Shown: in pieces, positions 9,348 to 17,468 of the stretch
Layout of the letters: every line of letters begins with the position of its first letter
Numbering within the stretch: the stretch's first letter is position 1
DNA from: Candidatus Zixiibacteriota bacterium
Lineage (GTDB): Bacteria; Zixibacteria; MSB-5A5; WJJR01; JAJRUJ01
Assembly: GCA_024277855.1 (NCBI GenBank)
Contig: JAJRUJ010000070.1
Coordinates: forward strand, 1 to 34,959
DNA length: 34,959 bases
Direction of reading: 5' to 3'
Program-made: the position numbers and the translations under genes
Notes under the pieces: model-generated
Told to the model about the DNA's origin: nothing
The model's input: the letters and a program-made list of their open reading frames with translations, nothing else
The model's database searches: none

Positions 9348-9953
9348 TTACATGCGCAATTTGTCCAGTTCGTCACCCAATTCCTTCCGTAATCTTGCCC
9401 GCGCCCGGGACAACCGCGACATTACCGTCCCCATTGTCAGACCAAGCGCTTCTGAAATTTCCTCGTACGACCGACTCTCCTGCACCCGCAGGATAAAGAC
9501 CGATTTAAATTTCGGCGGCAAATTGATTATCGCCTTTTCAAGTTTGGCGATGAATTGTTTGCGCCGGTGTTTTGCCATCGGATGATCCGGGTCATCCGGA
9601 GGCGTGATGATGGCCTCCATTCCGGGATTATCGTCCAGCGACACCCGGGTCTTTTGCTTGCGCAAGTAATTTGTGGACAGGTTAATCGCCACCCGGCAGA
9701 GCCAGGGACTCAACGGTCGTTCCGGATCGATCCGCTCGAGAACCCGATAGAGTCGGACAAATACCTCCTGAGCAACATCGTCGGCGGCATCATGAGTATG
9801 GACCATCCGGTAAGCCCAACGGTAAACGCCGCGTTGATGCAATCGTACCAATTTTTCAAACGCGACATTGTCGCCCTTCTGTGCGGCCAACACCCACTGT
9901 TTTTCTTCGGGGTGACGTCCCGAGGACGACGGTTTCCGCCGTTTGTCACTCAT
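9348..9953 (-). CDS. RNA polymerase ECF sigma factor (sigma-70 family, RpoE/SigW-like)
   Basis: Group 4 sigma factor of 201 residues. Region 2 runs from about FEKLVRLHQRGVYRWAYRMV through DAADDVAQEVFVRLYRVLER, containing the promoter-melting and -10 recognition helices. Region 4 carries the helix-turn-helix YEEISEALGLTMGTVMSRLS followed by RARARLRKEL. No region 3 is present, as expected for ECF factors. I placed the start at the ATG at 9953 (MSDKRRKPSSSGRH); an upstream start at 10037 would overlap holA and adds a basic tail unlike the family. No clear Shine-Dalgarno sequence precedes the ATG. The partner anti-sigma factor follows, so the pair is most likely released by an envelope signal. 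Confidence 0.93.
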   Translation of the reverse strand: MSDKRRKPSSSGRHPEEKQWVLAAQKGDNVAFEKLVRLHQRGVYRWAYRMVHTHDAADDVAQEVFVRLYRVLERIDPERPLSPWLCRVAINLSTNYLRKQKTRVSLDDNPGMEAIITPPDDPDHPMAKHRRKQFIAKLEKAIINLPPKFKSVFILRVQESRSYEEISEALGLTMGTVMSRLSRARARLRKELGDELDKLRM

Positions 9954-10006
9954 GAGCAATACACGCCTGTGTGCCTTGTATTCCCGTTTTTTTCGTCTCG
10001 GCAAAA

Positions 10007-11002
10007 TTAGTGCGCCCGATATTCCAACTTGTTGCACAACAATCGGATCAAAAATATTTCGGCAGCAGTGCGGGCAGACATTACCGAAGTCTTGATATCT
10101 TTTTCCACAGAGTAGAGAAGTTGCAGTCCCCCCAGCAATTGTTCCCGAGAGAATCGCGCGACCTGTGGCCGTAAGAGCTTTACCACATAAGGATTAAGGC
10201 CAAGGTCTGCCGCAATCCCCTGATCGGACGCTCCCTTATCCATCGCCTTGATACGCAGGAACCGGAAAAGCGTGCCGGCCAAAAGCGGCATCCAGCCGCT
10301 ACTTGACCCGGATCCGGAGTAGGTCTGTCGCATGACGCGCAAGGCCCGGGCCAGGTCTTTTTTGCCGACAGCATCCGCAATTGCAAAATCGCCAAACCGG
10401 CTATCGGCGAACAAGACCAGATCGATATCGGCTTTCTCGATCCGCCGTTTATTCCCAATATACAGCATGATCTTCTTCAATTCGGCCTCATAGGCCATCA
10501 GGTCTTCGCCCACCAATTCGGCAACGGCAACCGACGCCTCACCGGAGATTGTCCAACCCAGATCACCGGCAATGCGATGGACCCAGCCCGGACGCTTCTC
10601 CGGGTAGATTTTGGCGAAGGATTCGACCGAGCCAAGCTTAGCCAATCCCTTGTAGAACTTGCGGCGCTTGTCGATGGTCGCGGCCGTAAGGATAACCGAA
10701 ATATGGGGTCCGCGACGGGATAATAAGGAAATCAGACGTTCCTGCCGGGAGGCGTGCGTGCGTTCAACATCGTCGATAATGACCGCAATGGCATCACCGA
10801 ACATCGGCACCGTCATGAGGATATTTTCAAGTTCGGCGAGGTCCCAACGCGGCGGGCGAAAACGATGGACAGCGTGCGACTCCCGCTTGTTTAACGCCGC
10901 CAACCAGCGACGGACGGCATCAACACGGAGGTATTCCTCCTCGCTGGTTACCAGGTAAAATGAGCCGCATTTCCCTGTCGCGATATCTTCGGTAAGCCCC
11001 AT
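10007..11002 (-). CDS. holA: DNA polymerase III, delta subunit
   Basis: Clamp-loader subunit that opens the beta sliding clamp. The 331 residues have the family organisation: an N-terminal AAA+-like domain (FYLVTSEEEYLRVDAVRRW; PMFGDAIAVIIDDVE; SVILTAATIDKRRKFYKGLA), then the helical lid and collar domains (LVGEDLMAYEAELKKIMLYI; RFGDFAIADAVGKKDLARAL; LGLNPYVVKLLRPQVARFSR). Like other delta subunits it has no functional Walker A motif. GGGGAG five bases before the ATG supports the start. The gene sits 54 bases upstream of the sigma factor and 100 bases downstream of the RNase H-like gene, so it probably belongs to a mixed housekeeping/regulatory transcript. Confidence 0.93.
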   Translation of the reverse strand: MGLTEDIATGKCGSFYLVTSEEEYLRVDAVRRWLAALNKRESHAVHRFRPPRWDLAELENILMTVPMFGDAIAVIIDDVERTHASRQERLISLLSRRGPHISVILTAATIDKRRKFYKGLAKLGSVESFAKIYPEKRPGWVHRIAGDLGWTISGEASVAVAELVGEDLMAYEAELKKIMLYIGNKRRIEKADIDLVLFADSRFGDFAIADAVGKKDLARALRVMRQTYSGSGSSSGWMPLLAGTLFRFLRIKAMDKGASDQGIAADLGLNPYVVKLLRPQVARFSREQLLGGLQLLYSVEKDIKTSVMSARTAAEIFLIRLLCNKLEYRAH

Positions 11003-11102
11003 GTATTCTCCCCGGCCGGTTGGGTACCAAGATACTCCGGCAACGCCGCAAGATCAATGGTCGCGGTAGGGGTGAGGACAAATACCAGGTTCGTTTCGGG
11101 AA

Positions 11103-11480
11103 TTACTCAAAATCGAGGAAACCGGTGGCAGGGTTTTCGTTCGGGGCCACCCAACCGAGTGAGTAGGCGATTTTTTTCTTATACGTCAGGGCCATATGGA
11201 GCAGCGGCTCATGTTCTTTCCGACAGTTAATCTGACGATTAATCTGTCCGACTACGGCCAGGTTGTCCGAAAAAATCTGAAGGATTTTTTGCTTAAATAA
11301 TTTGGGATTGATATCGGCAAATTCCAACAGGGCCAGCAAGGCGGCGTAATGGCATTCAATTTCCGTTCCCATATAACGGGCACGGAAAGTGATATCAAGA
11401 TCGGGGATCATAAAAGTGACCACCCCCGGGCCCCGTTGGCCGGGGTCTTCCAAAGAGTAACTGTAGAAATAGCATCGCAT
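11103..11480 (-). CDS. degenerate RNase H-like fold protein, function unknown
   Basis: 125 residues. The start at ATG 11480 (MRCYFYSYS) has GAGGAG seven bases upstream; a GTG at 11498 is less likely. The order of segments recalls bacterial RNase HI-like proteins: a first beta hairpin (VVTFMIPDLDITFRARY), then TEIECHYAALLALLEFAD, which resembles the usual TN-x-x-AEY-x-ALL-x-ALE helix, then ILQIFSDNLAVVGQINR, which resembles the D-S/N-x-x-V-x-x-Q-I-N strand-helix. The first catalytic aspartate and the helix glutamate are not conserved (AEY is replaced by CHY), while the third acidic position (SDN) is kept. The protein is therefore probably not a nuclease. The fold assignment is my inference from this pattern. 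It is flanked by dgt and holA. Confidence 0.6.
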   Translation of the reverse strand: MRCYFYSYSLEDPGQRGPGVVTFMIPDLDITFRARYMGTEIECHYAALLALLEFADINPKLFKQKILQIFSDNLAVVGQINRQINCRKEHEPLLHMALTYKKKIAYSLGWVAPNENPATGFLDFE

Positions 11481-11717
11481 ATACTTTCTCCTCGACACAG
11501 ATTACCGCAAACCTTGTGCCATGATAATCTCAATTGACAGACAGGGTTTTGGGCGGCGGAAGACCTGCCCGGAAGACGAAAACGGATTGTGTCACATGGC
11601 CTTAGGCAGTAGACGTAATCTTGGGCCAATTCTCTGAGGTGCCGGATAATTCAGAGGCAACCCGACAAGAATTGAAAGAAATTGCAACTATGGTCCGGGG
11701 GCCTGCAGGGGCCGCAC

Positions 11718-12869
11718 TTACACCCGCTCAAATGGATCGAAGAGCTTTTTATATTCGAGCATGGCATAACGATCGGTCATCCCCGCAATATAGTCGGCCA
11801 CGATCAGCACGGTATCTTCACCTTCCAGCCGCCGCCGGAAAGCGGGGGCGATCTGGTCGGGGTTGTTCATATACGCCTCGAACAGGCGTGTGATAATCAT
11901 GTTTGCTTTTTCCTGCATTCGAATCAACCGATAATGCCGGTACATATTGTCAAAGAGGAACTGTTTTAGCGCCTGTAATTTACTCAAAAATACAGCGGAA
12001 AATGCCGCGATATTTTCGGGGCAAAGGCGGATGTCTTGTGTGCTGCCGACTTCTGTGCCGGCCAGTCGCGCAGCTGTCGTATCAACGACATCGGTGGCCT
12101 GACGGTCGATCATCCGCCGAATGAGATGGTGACGACGTTGACGGTCATCAAGATTTGGGTAGGTTTTTTTCGACTCGTCGTACAATTCCCGCCACAGATC
12201 CAAAGTATAGAGATCGTCCCAGTTAAGGATCTGCGAACGCAGGCCGTCGTCGATATCGTGCGAATTATATGCGATTTCGTCGGCTAGGTTAACGATTTGC
12301 CCCTCGAGTGAGCAGCGCCACTCCGGATGAAAATCTTCAGAAGCGGGAGTATCGTAAACAGTCTCATGTTTGACAATCCCCTCCCGGACTTCATACGTCA
12401 GATTCAATCCGCGAAAATCAGGATACCGCTGCTCGAGCAAATCGACAACTCGCAGACTCTGGTGATTGTGGGAAAAACCCTCTTTCACGCCCTCGCGGGT
12501 CAGGATTTCGTTGAGGATGGCTTCGCCTGAATGCCCAAAAGGGGTATGGCCCAAATCATGGGCCAGCGCCACGGCTTCGGCCAGGTCCTCGTTGAGTCGC
12601 AACGCCCGCGCCAATGAGCGGGAGATTTGGGCGACTTCAATCGTGTGGGTCAGACGAGTGCGGTAATTGTCGCCCTCATGATTGACGAATACCTGTGTTT
12701 TGTATTCAAGACGCCGAAACGCTGCCGAATGGATTACCCGTTCCCGATCGCGCTGGAATTCGCTGCGATATGGATGTGACGGTTCCGGGTACCGGCGACC
12801 CTGAGTATCGATTCCGTGAGCGGCATAGGCCGCCAGGGAAAATTGTTCGATTTCCTGCCAGGTACGCAT
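11718..12869 (-). CDS. dgt: deoxyguanosinetriphosphate triphosphohydrolase-like protein (HD superfamily)
   Basis: Hydrolyses dNTPs to deoxynucleoside plus triphosphate; cytosolic and metal-dependent. The HD metal site is visible as LTHTIEVAQI (His), AHDLGHTPFGHSGE (His-Asp) and the later LADEIAYNSHDIDDG (Asp). Other family segments are HPYRSEFQRDRERVIHSAAF, RRLEYKTQVF and HEGDNYRTR. The 383-residue length fits the shorter Dgt type 2 subgroup. AGGGA eight bases before the ATG at 12869 supports the start. The actual nucleotide preference of this subgroup varies and cannot be read from the sequence. Confidence 0.93.
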   Translation of the reverse strand: MRTWQEIEQFSLAAYAAHGIDTQGRRYPEPSHPYRSEFQRDRERVIHSAAFRRLEYKTQVFVNHEGDNYRTRLTHTIEVAQISRSLARALRLNEDLAEAVALAHDLGHTPFGHSGEAILNEILTREGVKEGFSHNHQSLRVVDLLEQRYPDFRGLNLTYEVREGIVKHETVYDTPASEDFHPEWRCSLEGQIVNLADEIAYNSHDIDDGLRSQILNWDDLYTLDLWRELYDESKKTYPNLDDRQRRHHLIRRMIDRQATDVVDTTAARLAGTEVGSTQDIRLCPENIAAFSAVFLSKLQALKQFLFDNMYRHYRLIRMQEKANMIITRLFEAYMNNPDQIAPAFRRRLEGEDTVLIVADYIAGMTDRYAMLEYKKLFDPFERV

Positions 12870-12902
12870 GTCTATTCCCTGCCGAAACGGTTGTCCTCCG
12901 AT

Positions 12903-12931
12903 TCAATAGTATACTGAACCACTGGATGCAA
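12903..12931 (-). promoter_or_regulatory. possible sigma-70 promoter for dgt
   Basis: On the minus strand TTGCAT (12931-12926) and TATTGA (12908-12903) are separated by 17 bases and lie about 35 bases upstream of the dgt start. Both boxes deviate from consensus at two positions, so this is a plausible but weak call. It sits downstream of the terminator of the preceding gene pair, where a new promoter is expected. Confidence 0.4.
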
Positions 12932-12996
12932 GAAAACTGTAATCTGGGCGGTTGTCATTACCGCAACTACCGTAGGAGACCATTCCCCAAAATAAA

Positions 12997-13018
12997 GGGG
13001 GCTTCTGCAGAAGCCCCC
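12997..13018 (-). terminator. rho-independent terminator of the porin/lipoprotein operon
   Basis: A perfect 22-base palindrome, GGGGGCTTCTG / CAGAAGCCCCC, followed on the minus strand by TTTATTTTGG. It begins 27 bases after the stop of the lipoprotein gene and ends that transcript before dgt. Confidence 0.88.
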
Positions 13019-13044
13019 CGGAATCGTCCAATTCAGCCAGGAAC

Positions 13045-14247
13045 TTATTCGTCGTACGGTTGGGCGAGGTGGGCCGAGTGGAATTTCAACATTTCGGTTA
13101 ACCGCGTGGCAACCATCTGCTCGTCATCGGCGTTAAGCGATACCGTACCACGGTAAGTATGATAGGTATAATCGACACCGAGATTATTCAGCAGTTCGGC
13201 GAATATCCGTGTTTGGTACTGGAAGCCATATTGGTTGTCGTCCCCGGCATCGAGATAGACCGGTATGTCATCCAGCGCATTCGGTTTCTCCGACAGCAAC
13301 GTGAAGACATCGTGCTCCATCCAACGATCCCAGACCGGTCCTTCGACATAAAGCTGATGATCAAACGGCAGGTCGAAATAGACAACGTCGGTATAGCCGG
13401 GAACGGTATCACGCACCGTCCAGGGCCGCAGGAAATCAAGGTCGATATTCGGTGAATAAGCCGAGGCCATCGAGTACAACATGTTTGTCACCAGAGCAGA
13501 CGGGACCGGGTTGTCGCGAACTTCCCGGTAACGATCATAATCGCCCGGGGCGACGTTATTTTCGATGAAGTAGTACTTAAACAGGTCTTGCAGTCCATTG
13601 GTTGTCACACCGTCGCCGGCGTAGGCCAGGGGCGCATTTATCGCCGAAACCGAAGAGAACATCTCCGGGTGTTCAATGGCAAATTTTATTGCCGCCTGCC
13701 CGCCAAAACCAATCCCGCCGATCGCACGTGCCGCCGCTCCGGCCCGCGTATGGACATTGTAAGTGCGCAACTCGGTGTTTTCAATCAGGTCGACAAGGAT
13801 GAGATCTTCGTGGTTTCCGCAAATCCTGGAATTGGTATACATCCCCAGTCCATAGAGCGTAGAGGCGTCGATCGTGACGATCAACATCGGCTCGATCTCA
13901 CCCCGGGCAATCAAATCATCGACCAGCGAGTACATATCGAAAATTTCGAATTGCTGATAGTCGAAGCCATAATCGTGCAACAAATACAACACGGGGAATC
14001 GCGGTCCGATATCGAAGGCCACATGACCGGGGGGTTCATAAACATAAGTCACGCGGGAAGAGCTCTCCTGCAGTTGGTTGCCGTTTAACGCCGGGGCATT
14101 AATCGGCTGCCGGGTCGGCACCCGATATTCACGGGCCTTGCTGTCGACGGGATTCTCACGATCCCCACATCCCACCAGGAATACTGCGGCGGTGAGCAGA
14201 ACCGCCATCAATAAAAAACAAACAGATTTTTGTGCGCCTTTTTTCAC
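13045..14247 (-). CDS. lipoprotein with esterase-type alpha/beta-hydrolase fold, nucleophile missing
   Basis: 400 residues with a lipoprotein signal peptide (hydrophobic stretch then LVGC, lipidated Cys27). The body resembles the esterase D / tributyltin-esterase family: VTYVYEPPGH, FPVLYLLHDYGFDYQQFE, IEPMLIVTIDAS and the nucleophile-elbow strand-turn-helix RAIGGIGFGGQAAIKFAIEH, then PEMFSSVSAINAPLA. Active members read G-x-S-x-G at the elbow; here it is Gly178-Ile-Gly180-Phe-Gly182, so the serine is replaced by glycine (codon GGT at 13710-13708). A histidine in the expected C-terminal place is also not evident (YHTYRGTVSLNADD). It is likely a non-catalytic binding or carbohydrate-contact protein, or a family relying on another residue. 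It lies 18 bases downstream of the FadL-like porin and ends at a strong terminator. Confidence 0.75.
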   Translation of the reverse strand: MKKGAQKSVCFLLMAVLLTAAVFLVGCGDRENPVDSKAREYRVPTRQPINAPALNGNQLQESSSRVTYVYEPPGHVAFDIGPRFPVLYLLHDYGFDYQQFEIFDMYSLVDDLIARGEIEPMLIVTIDASTLYGLGMYTNSRICGNHEDLILVDLIENTELRTYNVHTRAGAAARAIGGIGFGGQAAIKFAIEHPEMFSSVSAINAPLAYAGDGVTTNGLQDLFKYYFIENNVAPGDYDRYREVRDNPVPSALVTNMLYSMASAYSPNIDLDFLRPWTVRDTVPGYTDVVYFDLPFDHQLYVEGPVWDRWMEHDVFTLLSEKPNALDDIPVYLDAGDDNQYGFQYQTRIFAELLNNLGVDYTYHTYRGTVSLNADDEQMVATRLTEMLKFHSAHLAQPYDE

Positions 14248-14265
14248 CTCATATCCTCCCGCCGG

Positions 14266-15693
14266 TTAGAACCGGTAAATCGTCGACATCATGAATTCGA
14301 CCTGGTTGGATTTATATTCGCCGGGGAAGCTGTCAAACTGCCCGTCGTTATTGACTTCATACAATTTATCGATCGTTCGGGTGCCGGAAAACGATCCACT
14401 GATCTGCCCGGCAAACTCCAGCTTGTCCCAAAGTACCGACGCACCGAGGCTTAAGGTATGCCGGTCGCCGTAATCCTGGAAATAGGGCCGGAACGTCTCA
14501 TCAGGCGCGGCTGTGGCGTCATATGAGTAACCGCCGCGAACGACAACATTATCCTGCACGATGTATTCAGCGCCGAAAGAAAGAGTGAGCTGATCCTCAT
14601 AGTCGAGCGGCAAGACGAACGATTCGAGCGGGTTGATTTCTTTGATCCCCAAATCGAGGGGTTTATCGAAAACAAACTCCCATTCACGCATTTGCGACCA
14701 GAAGGTCATACCGAGATCAAAGGACATGGTCCACTGTTCGTTGGCCTGATAAGCAAACCCCAGCCCGATTTCACCCGGTAATTTGAGATCCATCGTAAAG
14801 GGAGAGCGATCACCGGCCGAGCCGCCCTGATAATAGGCGGAATAGGTGGTGTCATAATCACGCAGGCCGTCGTTACGCGGGAAGAAGACCGACAAATCGG
14901 TCATACCGTCAAGTTTGACCGTTACCGGAGTTTGACCGGTCAGGCCGATGGAGAGTTTATCATTCAGCGCATACAGCAAGCCGAAATTGGCCCCAACCCC
15001 GAGACCATTGGCGTCATATTGCATCTGCCCGAAGAAGTTATGGTATGGCTCGCCGTCGTAGGGCGGACCCCAGGGGTTGGCAAACAGATTGATACGCCGG
15101 AAGACCAGGTCGCCGCGTTGTAATGAAAGACCGGCGCCGACCTGCAATTTATCCTTGATGACATCGACGGCCAGCGACGGATGGAAATCCCAGACATCCA
15201 AATCCAACCGATAGTCATTTTTGGAAGGACCGACATCATTGTTGTACCCGGCGGGAATATCAATCAGATCCCAACTGGTGTTGACATCCTGCGTCCAATA
15301 TATCGCCGCGCCGAAAGTAATCCGTTCGGTCGAGGGCAGTTTGATGAACCCGGAAAACGAAGGAAAAGGCAGAACATGGTCGTCAGGGTAACGTTCGCCG
15401 GTTTTCATCCGGTACCCCGAACCCAGCAACTGGTCACCTGTTGCGGGAGTGAACGTGGGCTGCGGGTTGACCAGCAGTAAAGTAAAATCCAACTCTGAGG
15501 ACTCAAGGTTGGCCAATCCGGCGGGATTCCAGTAGGCCGCACTCCAGTCGTCGGCAATCGCGCGAAACGCGCCACCCAAACCCCGGGCTTTGACGCCGAT
15601 ACCGGTCGTGGACAAACCGGCGGCCGCAGTTACCGACGCGGTAAATATCAAGGCAACAACACCAATAATCAGAATCCGACACACTTGCTTCAT
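14266..15693 (-). CDS. OmpP1/FadL/TodX-family outer-membrane transport protein
   Basis: 475 residues. Start at ATG 15693 (MKQVCRILI), with GGAG eight bases upstream; the open frame extends to 15810 but that part is charged and sits before the signal peptide. A cleavable signal peptide (ILIIGVVALIFTASVTAAAG) precedes the mature N-terminus, which has the family signature GIGVKARGLGGAFRAIADDW followed by SAAYWNPAGLA. The rest alternates polar and hydrophobic residues as in a 14-strand beta barrel and ends in an aromatic residue (STIYRF), as expected for BAM-inserted proteins. The FadL family moves hydrophobic compounds across the outer membrane. A paired lipoprotein of esterase fold downstream suggests handling of a lipidic or ester compound, but that is inference. 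Confidence 0.87.
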   Translation of the reverse strand: MKQVCRILIIGVVALIFTASVTAAAGLSTTGIGVKARGLGGAFRAIADDWSAAYWNPAGLANLESSELDFTLLLVNPQPTFTPATGDQLLGSGYRMKTGERYPDDHVLPFPSFSGFIKLPSTERITFGAAIYWTQDVNTSWDLIDIPAGYNNDVGPSKNDYRLDLDVWDFHPSLAVDVIKDKLQVGAGLSLQRGDLVFRRINLFANPWGPPYDGEPYHNFFGQMQYDANGLGVGANFGLLYALNDKLSIGLTGQTPVTVKLDGMTDLSVFFPRNDGLRDYDTTYSAYYQGGSAGDRSPFTMDLKLPGEIGLGFAYQANEQWTMSFDLGMTFWSQMREWEFVFDKPLDLGIKEINPLESFVLPLDYEDQLTLSFGAEYIVQDNVVVRGGYSYDATAAPDETFRPYFQDYGDRHTLSLGASVLWDKLEFAGQISGSFSGTRTIDKLYEVNNDGQFDSFPGEYKSNQVEFMMSTIYRF

Positions 15694-16096
15694 GCCCTGG
15701 CTCCGTTTATAAAAAAGTTCCCTATTTCTACCCCGCGCGGAATTGGACGGTAAGTCCCTGCTGGTCTTGTCTCTTCCCCTGGCGCCCGTCACCTCACCAC
15801 GCTTTTGCAAAAAGTCTCACCACATTACAAAATTCGGCCGGTAAAAGTCAACCCGTTTTTGGCCGGCCTCCGGGCACGCCTTACACGAATCCAACCTTTT
15901 GACAGCCGAAATGTTACACTATCCAGACTTTCACCAGCGGACGGGCGGACACCCCCAAATCGAATGATTCTCAAATCCCCGTCCTCGAACTGTGACCGGA
16001 GGACGCACATAACACAACCAATAACCATCAATGCTCCGAAAATTACCGGAAAATTATGCTGCCTCGACAAATTTGGCAATCGATCGATCCAGGGCA
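15694..16096. other. intergenic region with one doubtful small frame
   Basis: About 400 bases between the M29 peptidase stop and the porin start. A 90-codon minus-strand frame starts at 16097 in a TAATG overlap with the peptidase stop and ends at 15825; it has one hydrophobic stretch (FPVIFGALMVIGCVMCVL) followed by a basic tail. The overlap is typical of coupled genes, but the sequence resembles nothing I know, so I do not call it as a gene. On the minus strand near 15715-15745, TTACCG and TAGAAA spaced by 17 bases could be a weak promoter for the porin gene. Confidence 0.3.
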
Positions 16097-17233
16097 TTAT
16101 CGGCCCGAGCGTAATGCGCGAGCTGAAAGCTTGTCCTTAAGCATCGGGTGGACAAATATGCCGTCCTTACGGATAAGCACATCGTCAAAATAGATTTCTC
16201 CGCCGCCGTATTCCTTGGTTTGAATCAGCACCAAGTCCCAGTGAATTGCGGACTTATTCCCATTCGGGGCCTCATCATAGCATTGACCGGGCGTCAAATG
16301 GAACGACCCGAAGATCTTCTCATCAAATAATGTATCACGCATTGGTTCCCGGATATTGGGATGGATTCCAAGCGCAAACTCCCCGATGTACCGCGCTCCC
16401 GGGTCGATATTCAGAATTTTGTTGAGTTTGGTGGTGTTGCCACCGGCACAGTCGGCCTTGACAATCCTGCCGTCTTTGAACTCAAAGCGAATGCCCTCAA
16501 ATAAGGTTGATTCGTACATCGACGGAGTGTTGTACTGAATTGTGCCGTTAATCGATGTTTTGCCTGGCGCCGTGTAGACTTCGCCGTCCGGGATGTTGCG
16601 ATGCCCGTCACATTTGACCGGCGGGATACCCTTGATCGAAAAGGTCAGATCGGTCCCGGGGCTTTTGATCCGCACCTTATCGGTCTTTTTCATGAGCTTG
16701 ACCAGCGGGTCCATGGCGCGGGACATTCTGGCATAATCGATGTTACAGACTGAAAAATAGAAATCCTCAAACGATTCGCGGGAGGTCTCGGCCAGTTGCG
16801 ACATCGCCTCATTGGGGTAGCGCATCACCACCCAGCGAGTTTTTTTGACCCGTTGTTTTAAGTGCACGGGGAAATAGAAGTGTTTGCGGTACCAGTCCAT
16901 CCGCTTTTGAGGAACATCGGCCAGGGTAAACGAGTTGTCGGCACCACGGACAGAAATGTAGCAATCCATTTCTTTCATCAACTTGAGGTGCATCTTGCCG
17001 AAATCTTTGATTTGCTGTTCGCTGGCATTTTGCACCCATCGACGCTCGACATGCTCATTATTGTAATACCAAAACGGCTGGCCGCCGGCCTTGGCAACCT
17101 CGGTGACGATTTCCTCTACCAGCGGAGAGGTTTCGTTACCCTTCGATTCGACCAGCACCTTCTCGCCCCGTTTAACCTGAGTGGAATAATTAACCAGGTT
17201 TTTGGCCAGAACGCTGAGGCGTTTGTCGTTCAT
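16097..17233 (-). CDS. aminopeptidase, M29 family (AmpS/PepS/aminopeptidase T-like)
   Basis: Cytosolic metallo-aminopeptidase with two divalent metals; releases N-terminal residues from peptides. The 378 residues show the family's metal and catalytic positions: a glutamate in STLFEGIRFEF, one in YIGEFALGIHPN, the histidine in GSFHLTPGQCYDEAPNG and His-x-Asp in AIHWDLVLIQT. NIPDGEVYTAP is another hallmark block. The start at ATG 17233 is preceded by GGCGGA and overlaps the stop of a 13-codon upstream frame (ATGA). Slightly shorter than the ~410 residues typical of characterised enzymes, but no motif is missing. It is divergent from the tmRNA gene. Confidence 0.9.
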   Translation of the reverse strand: MNDKRLSVLAKNLVNYSTQVKRGEKVLVESKGNETSPLVEEIVTEVAKAGGQPFWYYNNEHVERRWVQNASEQQIKDFGKMHLKLMKEMDCYISVRGADNSFTLADVPQKRMDWYRKHFYFPVHLKQRVKKTRWVVMRYPNEAMSQLAETSRESFEDFYFSVCNIDYARMSRAMDPLVKLMKKTDKVRIKSPGTDLTFSIKGIPPVKCDGHRNIPDGEVYTAPGKTSINGTIQYNTPSMYESTLFEGIRFEFKDGRIVKADCAGGNTTKLNKILNIDPGARYIGEFALGIHPNIREPMRDTLFDEKIFGSFHLTPGQCYDEAPNGNKSAIHWDLVLIQTKEYGGGEIYFDDVLIRKDGIFVHPMLKDKLSARALRSGR

Positions 17234-17271
17234 TGTGTTCCGCCTTTGTCGTGTATCAGAATATTTTCCAT
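17230..17271 (-). CDS. possible 13-codon leader frame upstream of the M29 aminopeptidase
   Basis: ATG at 17271 preceded by GGAG at eight bases; it encodes MENILIHDKGGTQ and its TGA overlaps the aminopeptidase ATG as ATGA. Placement, ribosome binding site and overlap are what a translated leader or coupling frame would show. The frame stays open a further ~160 bases upstream without an ATG, GTG or TTG start, so it could also be the remnant of an older gene end. Too short to judge by composition. Confidence 0.3.
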   Translation of the reverse strand: MENILIHDKGGTQ

Positions 17272-17468
17272 TATTTTCACTCCGATCAGACCTGCAATAA
17301 GACCCTCCGGACCCAGGATGTCAATATGCCTGCTGTCGATTTCCGCTTGGCGAGGCTGACCTGCGGACGGATAAATATCTGGAAGCTTGATAAAGTGTGA
17401 ACAAACGGCGATATTAAGCGTAGATATATTGGCTTTCAGCGGGTTTTATCCCGGCGCCGCGATTTTTT

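Noticed and set aside
15825-16097. 90-codon minus-strand frame starting in a TAATG overlap with the aminopeptidase stop
   Set aside because: No family features beyond one hydrophobic stretch, an odd basic tail, and no independent support; noted in the intergenic entry only.
17387-17417. TTGATA and TATTAA as the tmRNA promoter
   Set aside because: The 19-base spacing is too wide and the distance to the mature 5' end is about 50 bases; possible but not convincing.
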